A stretch of DNA of 64,000 nucleotides, from NCBI RefSeq assembly GCF_020509005.1, contig NC_063015.1, positions 4,340,001-4,404,000 on the forward strand, read 5' to 3'. A program made the position numbers and the translations under genes. Below, piece by piece: positions 56,887 to 64,000 of the stretch (its first letter is position 1; the number at the start of each line of letters is the position of its first letter). This stretch comes from Fulvia fulva (Eukaryota > Ascomycota > Dothideomycetes > Mycosphaerellales > Mycosphaerellaceae). Below the pieces are notes generated by a model. It saw nothing but the letters and a program-made list of their open reading frames with translations, was not told where the DNA came from and ran no database searches.

Positions 56887-57121
56887 TGTTAAGATGTAGC
56901 ATCTCAAAGGGAGTCAACAATCAGGAAGTGATCTGGCAGCCTGAGGCATCCACAATGACTCAGCTTGTAGGGAGATACCTTCTCTCCCCTTTAGCTTAGA
57001 TAGATATCCAACACAATCAACATATTGGTTCCTGATATATTGCTGCATGCTCGTACTATTAGTCAGTTGAAGATTGATCTCTTACTCCACTCCGCTACTA
57101 TCTACCCGTACCTGTTCAACA
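56887..57121 (+). repeat. Copia-A 5' LTR
   Basis: 235 bp, TG..CA bounded. It should contain promoter and polyadenylation signals of the element. Six differences from the 3' LTR, each at a CpA or TpG. Confidence 0.97.
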
Positions 57122-57136
57122 GGTTATGAGCCCGGG
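57122..57136 (+). promoter_or_regulatory. Copia-A primer-binding site (initiator Met tRNA anticodon region)
   Basis: GGTTATGAGCCCGGG starts directly after the LTR and is the reverse complement of the anticodon stem-loop region of fungal initiator tRNA (GGGCTCATAACC, with CAT the anticodon). Priming from an internal tRNA site, rather than from the 3' CCA end, is known from Drosophila copia, which uses a half-tRNA. Confidence 0.85.
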
Positions 57137-57569
57137 TTTGTGCAGGAATAAGAGCAACCTATATCAGTACAGGTTACTTGTATCCCTTGCTATCGTAGCA
57201 GAAAACATCTGGGAATCAGAAGTCTACCCCGTCTATCCTATCAAGGAGCTTAGTTCGATACTAAGTGATAGGTAACCCAGACAAGGACTCTGTGCGGCTT
57301 ACTCAAAGCCAATACCTTGAAGATACTCTGTAGGCAGAACTGCATCGAGATACTATCAAGAAGGACTTCAAGTAAGTCATTTGAAGCTCTGCTAGGAGAG
57401 ACAGACCTGTGTCCTAGCCCCGAGACCTCACACCGCTCCTTCTTTACTTTACCAAGCAGGCCTTGGTATCCACACCTACGAACTTTCCCATTCTACACCA
57501 GAAGCCTCAGCAGGATCTGAGCCACCACCTTGGAACATACACACCTTGTTTCATTACATCCAATTTATT

Positions 57570-60500
57570 ATGGATTCATACCAAGAGAAGACAGAGGAGA
57601 AGGGAGGCAAAATCCCAATTCTTAGGAGGGACAATTGGAAGAGATGGTTCAACCTTCAGAGATACAAGATGGAGAGCCAATCAGCATTCTTTGCAATTGA
57701 TGACCTAATGGAAGTGTCTTTTGACAACATCAAGGGCAAGACTCTGAAACTCCAAGAAGAGGCTACAACCAAAGAGATCCTCAATACGCCAACATGGACA
57801 AGACACAATGCAGTATGCAACTTCAGTATCCTTAGTAGGATCACAGAAGAAGATGAATTTGAGCTTGAGGGCTCATGTGAATCTGGAAGAGCTGCTGAGA
57901 AGTGGGTGTATCTCTGGAACAAGTATAGCCAGGTGCTACCAACCTATGCACATGAGCTCACAAAGCAATTTGTGACCTTTGAGATGAGTGAAGAGTTCAC
58001 CATCAGATCTGCATGGACACACCTGGTTTCTCTTGGAAAAAGGATTGCTGATGTTGACCCAGAGGGTCAGCATTACAGGAAAGCTGATGTGAGGATGACC
58101 CAGCTCTTAAGCTCACTGCCACCTGACTACCATGTAGCCAGGGATACTATCATGGCTCAGCCAAAGATGGATCATGAAAGGACCTTAAAGATCCTTGAAG
58201 CTCAAGAAGCCAGGTTGGATCCCTCTAAGGCTGAGTATGGCATGGCAGCCACCTGGGTCAAGCCCTCAGGTCTAGCAAGACCACTCTCCTGCCTTCTCTG
58301 TGAGAAGGATCATCTGATCAAGGACTGCCCTAGTTTGCCTGAGGCAAGAAAGGTCCTTAGATCTCATTCCCAACCACCATCTTCCCAGAATACAACACAT
58401 GTCAAGAAGAAGAGAACTCCACCACCCACTTCAAGGGGGACACCAAGAGAGAAGTCCTCTATGGAAGAACTTAAGAAAATGGTGAAGAAACTCAGCTCTG
58501 ACATGCTGTCACTCCAGAAGAACCAGGCCCAGTCTTATACCTCTAAAGCAAAGAAGACTGGAAAAGGTTTCTCCGCCCAAGAGTCACCATGCAGCTCATC
58601 CCCAGAGACAATGTCTGATGATGATGAGTATGATGAAGTGGCTCACTCAACTGCAGAAGTCCAAGGCAAGTTCCCCTCGTCAGAGTGGTTACTTGACTCC
58701 TGTGCTTCATCCCATATGACTGACCAAAGCTGCCTCTTTAGATCTATGACTCCCTTGACAAGGAAGAAATGGATCAAAGTGGGAGGTGGGTTTTTATTGG
58801 CCACTCATATTGGGAATGTAGAGATGCGTGGGAGAGCTGGCAGAAAAGTTGTTTTGGAAGATGTCCTGCTTGTACCCAAGCTAGGAGTGAACCTGGTTTC
58901 ATGGAACCAGTTTAGCAAGCAGTTTGGTGTGCAACCTCCATCATTTTCTCTTGTTTCCCCCTCTGGTGAGACTGTTGTCCAGACAAAGCTCCTTGGGGGG
59001 GTTCCATTCATTGATGAGATTTCTCCTCTCCTACAAGAACGGGCACATTACTCATCATGTGCACCACTAATGGAGAATGCCTTTGTGACTGCTCAATCAG
59101 AGACCGACCTGAAGCAGTAGGAGCTTTGGCATAGAAGATTTGCACACTTTGGGAAGAATTTGCTCCAGAATCTTCACAAGGTAACAGACTTGAAAGAACC
59201 CATTCCTATCCCTAAGGATGGCTTTCACCAGTGCAGAGTATGCTCAATAGCAAAGATGAAGAAGTACAAAGGCAAAGTTACAGAGAGAAGACCTGAAAGA
59301 CTTGCCCTTGTATCTATTGACATATGTGGCCCACTACCAATCTCAAGACTAGGATTCAAATACTGGCTTGAGATTGTTGACAACTTCTCTAGGAAGGAGT
59401 GGACCTTTCCTCTTAGGAAAAGAGAAGATGCTCCAGTTGCTCTCTAGAACTGGAAGATCAAAGCAGAGAGGAAATCATCAGCGCAGCTGAAAGCAGTAAG
59501 ACTTGACAATGCAAAAGAACTTATTGCATTAGTGAAGCAGTGGGAGAAGGATTTGGGGATTGGGCTCGAGCCGACTGAGGCATACAACTCTCTACAGAAT
59601 GGACCAGTTGAGAGGTCAATACAAACCTCAGAGGACTCTATAAGGGCAATGCTTGAAGAGGCTAAAATGCCGGTTGAATTTTGGCCTGAAGCACTAGAGG
59701 CCCAAACTTATATAAGGAACAAACTGCCAAATGGCCCAGATTACGATGGGTTCAAGGTTTCACCAGATGAGGCTTTTGATGGTATCAAACCGACCATCAA
59801 CCATTTGAAAGTTTGGGGATGCAAAGCTGTTGTCTATATGGACACAAGATCCCAACCTCAATGGGCAAGAAGTGACAAGCTAATGAATAGGGGTAAAGAA
59901 GCAGTGTTTATTAGGTATGTTGAAAACACAGCTAAAGCCTAGCTCTTTTGGGAACCAGACATGAGAGCTGTTAAACAACACACACATGCAGACTTCTTTG
60001 AGGACCAGCCTGGAGGTGATATGGGTCTCAATGTTCCAACATTGAATCTACTAAGCAGTGCACCAGCTAGGAAGCCCTTAGGAAGGCCGAGGAAGAACGT
60101 ATCCTTAGGACAATCTACCTACCATTCAGGCGTCCATCAGAGCCCCCCCGAAATAGATCAGCCAATTGAGAGCCCTAAAGTCGCTCAGCCGAGAAAGCTG
60201 TTTGTGCAACTTCCCCAGCCTCCGGAGAACGTAGGGGAATTTCAGAAAATCGATCAGCCAATTGAGAGAAGCTCCCTAGATCCCCAGGAAATAGACGTTA
60301 CTAGGTCACAAGTGACGGTCCCTAAATCATCCCTTGGAAAGAGAAAGGCTGACTATGATGTTGAGGGCTATGACATGAAACAGAAAGCCCCAAGATCTAT
60401 GGTCCCTAAGCCCGAACTAACCACTGAAGTGGGAGAAGCAATGGACCTCTCAGAGAACCTTGCTGCTTTTCACCAAGCTTTCTTTGCAGCCATGCAATCA

Positions 60501-62201
60501 GTGGACAGTTCAATACCATGGGATAGCGAATTCCTGGAAGAAGTTGAGGAAATGGCCTTTGCAGCAACTGTAGAAGCCATTGCATACAAGCAAGAGGTCC
60601 CAATTCCAAAATCCTACAAGGATGCTGTGAATGACAAGAAATGGGGACATCTTTGGAAGGAAGCAATCCAAAAGGAACTAGATGCTCTACAGAGTAACAA
60701 CACCTGGGAAAATTCTGTTCCACCAAAAGGAGCAAATCTGGTTACATCAAGATGGGTCTTTGATATTAAGAGAAGCATTAGTGGAGCTATTGAAAAGTTC
60801 AAGGCTAGACTAGTTGCAAGGGGCTTCTCACAGAAGTTTGGTGTTGACTTTATGGAGACATTTGCACCTACAGTAAGACAGGACACCCTTAGGGTGTTTA
60901 TGGCTATTGTGTGTAAGAAGGATCTTCATCTTCACCAAGTGGATGTGAACAATGCATTCACAGAAAGCACCCTCCATGAAGACATCTTCATGTTACCACC
61001 ACCAGGAGTTGAGCTTCCACCAAACATGGTGTTCAAAATCCTCAAAAGCTTGTATGGACTTAAGCAAGCAGCTAGAGATTGGAATCAACTCTGTGTGTCA
61101 AAGCTCAGAGAGATTGGATTCACACAGTCAGAAGTGGATCCATGCCTACTTATCCATAAGAAGAGGGAGATCATAATCCTTATACATGTGGATGACATTC
61201 CAATTGCTGCACCAAAGTTGACAGATGTTCTCTGGTTCAAAAGAGAACTTGGCAAGATCTTCAAGATCAAAGATCTAGGTGAACCTGAAAAGATCCTTGG
61301 CATGAGAGTCACAAGGGACAGGAAGAGAGGAATCCTGAAACTTGACCAAGGACACTTTGTTAGGGACAGCCTAGCCAAGATGGGAATGAACCATGAGAAG
61401 GCAGCACCTACACACTCACCCATGGACAGCTATGAGGCCCTCAAACCTTCAAGCCACATGGATGAGAGGTGTGACAAGGCAGAGTACCAGAGTATTAATG
61501 GTACTTGGATGTGGCCAGCAACAATCACAAGGCCAGACATTGCTTTTGCCCTAGGAAGGATGAGCTCATTTGTGAGTGACCCATCCACCTACCACATGAA
61601 GGCTTTGAAGAAGATCACTAGGTACCTAAGATCATACCCTGATCTAGGACTTCAGTTCTCAAAGTCTGGAAAAGGACACCTTATTGGATACTGTGATTCT
61701 GATTATGCAATGGACAAAGCAGACAGAGTCTCAATCCTTGGGTATGTCTTCTTCCTCTGTGGGGCACCAGTTTCTTGGATGAGCAAGAAGCAAAAGTCTG
61801 TAGCAACATCCACAATGGAGGCTGAATACATGGCTATGAATGCATGTGCGAAGCAGTCCCAATTCCTAGCTTCACTGCTGAGGGAAATGGATTGTCCAGA
61901 GTTAGTGGGAGACTGTTCCCATTAACCAAGAATCACTGGAAACCAGGAGACTGTATCAAATTTGAGACCAGTCCAATTAAGAGGTGACAATCAAGCTGCC
62001 CTCACCCTAGTGAAAGATGCACATGTTCATGACAAGTCGAAGCACATTGACATTGCCTATAACGCTGTTAGGAAACTTTAGTGGAGGAGGCTTATTGCTG
62101 TTGAGTACACCCCAACCTCTGAGATGGTTGTAGACGGGTTTACAAAACCAAAGACTGGTCCACACTTCCAGAGGTTTGTAAGCCAGCTGAACCTGTCATA
62201 A
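57570..62201 (+). pseudogene. Copia-A gag-pol, one frame with five nonsense codons
   Basis: From ATG 57570 to TAA 62199-62201 a single frame of 1543 codons is kept without any frameshift. Five internal stops interrupt it: TAG 59118, 59445, 59940, TAA 61923 and TAG 62079 (codons 517, 626, 791, 1452, 1504). Each can be explained by CAG, CAA or TGG turned by RIP. Domains in order: UBN2-type gag; knuckle CLLC-x3-H-x4-C from codon 241; protease WLLDSCASSHMT with Asp376; a pre-integrase LWHRRFAHFG; integrase Asp584, Asp646 and Glu681 (DD35E); RT with Asp1125 and HVDD (Asp1208-1209); RNase H YCDSDYAMDK (Asp1376). The last pieces carry the Asn-Gln-Ala and KHIDI motifs. As it stands only the gag-protease part (516 residues) could be translated whole. 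Confidence 0.95.
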
Positions 62202-62252
62202 AAAGGTCCAAGTACTATTGACAGGAAGTGAGCAGACTGTAACCTCCCATAC

Positions 62253-62266
62253 GAGATGAGTGGGAG
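62253..62266 (+). promoter_or_regulatory. Copia-A polypurine tract
   Basis: GAGATGAGTGGGAG directly before the 3' LTR; the inner GTGGGAG is shared with Copia-B. Confidence 0.85.
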
Positions 62267-62501
62267 TGTTAAGATGTAGCATCTCAAAGGGAGTCAACAA
62301 TCAGGAAGTGATCTGGTAGCCTGAGGCATCCACAATGACTCAGCTTGTAGGGAGATACCTTCTCTCCCCTTTAGCTTAGATAGACATCCAACACAATCAA
62401 CATATTGGTTCCTGATATATTGCTACATGCTCGTGCTATTAGTCAGTTGAAGATTGATCTCTTACTCCACTCCGCTACTATCCACCCGTACCTGTTTAAC
62501 A
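62267..62501 (+). repeat. Copia-A 3' LTR
   Basis: 235 bp, partner of 56887-57121. The element's transcript should end here. Confidence 0.97.
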
Positions 62502-62506
62502 GAAGG
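62502..62506. repeat. Copia-A target duplication, right (GAAGG)
   Basis: GAAGG immediately after the 3' LTR. Confidence 0.95.
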
Positions 62507-64000
62507 CCGTATATACGGACTTTCTACTTGCTTTACCGTAGCTTTATCGGTTAGTAATAAAGCAGATACCGCGCTTAATCCCTAAGATTAATATACTTAA
62601 CAAACTAGCTATTTCCGCTACTATCGACGATGACCTTATTTAGAAAATAGCAGAAATAAGTATTCGGACTTACTAACGAGGTCGCGCGGCGGAGATTAGA
62701 TCCTTTAACCCTAGTAAAAATTAAAGGTCTATATAACTAGAGAGCCCTAATCGCGTACCTAAACTATAGGTTTACTTAATATAGCGCCCGTAGTTATAGA
62801 ACCGCGAGTAGTCTAAAGCGCTTAATAGGTACTATTATAACTATAGCAGTACGGAATATTAGGCTAATAGGTGCCCCGCGATGCTATTCCTTATCTTATA
62901 AGGGTATGTCTTTTTAGCGACGAATAACTAGTAGTACCTAGGAAAGAAGACCGATCTTAATCCCCCTAAGTTTAACTTCCGACGGGACTATAGTAAGCCT
63001 AAGCTCCTTTATATACTTCTATAGCTTAAGGAATACTATAGCCTAATTCTGTTTAATAAGGACATAGAAATCCCTACGCTTCAGAAATAATAGATAGGTC
63101 GAGATTATACTAGTGTCTTAAGCGTAAAGTTTCCTAACTACTCTAAACCTCTACCTAATAACCGACACCTTATAGAATACGGCCCTTAAGATACTAGATT
63201 CAGGTAGTAACCGACGGCCGCTAGTAGTTACTAGATCTAGTTTAAGGAAGAAGAAGAACCGGCTCTATAAGGGAGTAGGATTATAAACTATAACGAGGTT
63301 AAGGGTAAGGCCTACCTAAGCTAGAGTAATAAATCTCGAGGCAAAGCTCTAGTAGGAATTATAAAGAACCCGAATCCTCGAACTAGGTCTAGTATATAGG
63401 CATTAAGAGTACGAGCCGAGGCCGCTAAAGCTATACGATAAGAACTCGAAGAGGAGATCCGGTAGGAAGAACTCGGTTAGTAGGAGGTAGAGATAATTAG
63501 AGACGCCGGTTCTAGGGCTAGTAGAAGCTAGTTAACGGTAGCGTTAGGGGAGACTCTTAGAAGAAGGACACCTAAGCCTCGAGCTAAGTTAAGGCCTACG
63601 CCCTCGGAACAGCCGGTAGGGCCTATTAATACCCTATTAGTATAGCGTAAACGGCTATAGAATAGGAAGACGATAAGGATTAATAACTACGTCCGATAGT
63701 ACGGTACTAGATATAGACCCGTTACTAAGGAGGAGGGAGTGACCTATTAGATTGATTAAATCCTTTAGACTACGTTTCTAAACGTTAATACCCGGGACTA
63801 GTTTCGGTATAGTCGCTAGTTTAAGACTACCTTGTTTAGAAGAGTAGTAAATACCCCTAATCTATAGTCTAAGCTTACTACCGTCCGTAAGTTAGCTAGC
63901 TAAGAAGGGACTAAAGTCCGCACGAGTCATATCGCTACCTATAAAGACGAGGAAGAAGAGGCTAATAAAGAAGTCTTTCGGGATAATTGTTAAGCTCGCT

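Larger units (their letters stand above)
56887..62501 (+). mobile_element. Copia-A: recent, nearly intact Ty1/Copia retrotransposon
   Basis: Two 235-bp LTRs (56887-57121 and 62267-62501) beginning TGTTAAGATG and ending AACA enclose 5.1 kb. GAAGG flanks both sides (56882-56886 and 62502-62506), proving an intact insertion. Integrase precedes reverse transcriptase, so this is Ty1/Copia order. Internal DNA is rich in CpA and TpG, in contrast to everything around it. The LTRs differ at six sites, all RIP-type. It is inserted in the gag-like part of the outer element, only 992 bp from Copia-B's edge. Confidence 0.97.
40100..64000. other. RIP-mutated transposon island
   Basis: From about 40.1 kb CpA and TpG become scarce and TpA very common, while CpG and CpC remain. 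For example 41761-41820 has no CpA and no TpG at all. This is the product of RIP, which turns CpA into TpA on either strand of repeated DNA. Frames are riddled with TAG and TAA. The island contains a Helitron relic, an unassigned block, a LINE relic and an old retroelement hosting two Copias. It continues past the window's right edge. RIP depth differs sharply between the nested elements. Confidence 0.92.
49600..64000 (+). mobile_element. Old retroelement relic hosting both Copias (outer element)
   Basis: Three plus-strand pieces belong together: about 49.6-50226, 55900-56886 and 62507-64000. The joint across Copia-B reads KVKVDSKSKSQGIKAPKVKV once one GACTC copy is removed. At about 56230-56520 the frame reads TLGMPYSPDAIVALFSRLTI, then NPLFNSRNATKF.ERFNNLID, then RRLVIRLEG, like an LTR-retrotransposon gag with a PYF/NATEF-LE-F pattern. 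A sequence rich in Arg/Glu/Pro follows after 62507. All pieces are RIP-saturated. LTRs were not identified and the right end lies outside the window, so Gypsy-type is only the best guess. Confidence 0.55.

Noticed and set aside
1..64000. Transfer RNA or other RNA genes
   Set aside because: I looked for T-loop words such as GGTTCGAATCC and for spliceosomal RNA landmarks; the few near matches (about 39603, 48229) lack the rest of a tRNA.

Overview
The window is nuclear DNA of a filamentous ascomycete (Pezizomycotina; Dothideomycetes is my guess from general gene style, not proven). The evidence is short GT..AG introns of about 50-100 nt, densely packed single genes on both strands, typical fungal families (Trm61, glycogen debranching enzyme, Par32-like DUF3602, Fmp32, Prp39, Rad60/Esc2-like, Ies1), and a large transposon island carrying the repeat-induced point mutation (RIP) signature. 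Exon joints given here were worked out by hand from splice sites, reading phase and family resemblance.

Layout. 1-3.8 kb: no gene, but a degenerate interspersed repeat array. 3.8-39.5 kb: gene-rich euchromatin with trm61(-), glycogen debranching enzyme(+), DUF3602(-), FMP32-like(+), a five-exon predicted secreted protein(-), PRP39(-), an unknown protein with an F-box-like start(+), a Rad60/Esc2-like SUMO-like-domain protein(+), a large ubiquitin-like-domain protein(+), an M16 metalloprotease(-), INO80 subunit ies1(+), then three tandem small genes with a ubiquitin-like C-terminal half, the first of them broken. 39.6-64 kb: a RIP-mutated transposon graveyard holding a Helitron relic, an unassigned stretch, a Tad-type LINE relic on the minus strand, and an older retroelement split by two Copia elements, each with complete LTRs and 5-bp target duplications.

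How it fits together. The genic part is mostly housekeeping: tRNA modification, glycogen breakdown, splicing, chromatin remodelling, mitochondrial function. Two things stand out. First, five loci with ubiquitin- or SUMO-like folds lie between 22.6 and 39.5 kb, including a tandem family of three that share an N-terminal domain and lack a diglycine end. Second, the island preserves a readable history. The oldest elements have almost no CpA/TpG left, Copia-B is intermediate, and Copia-A is nearly intact: a single frame with five nonsense codons. Every LTR-LTR difference I could find in both Copias (6 and 14) is of the CpA/TpG-to-TpA type.
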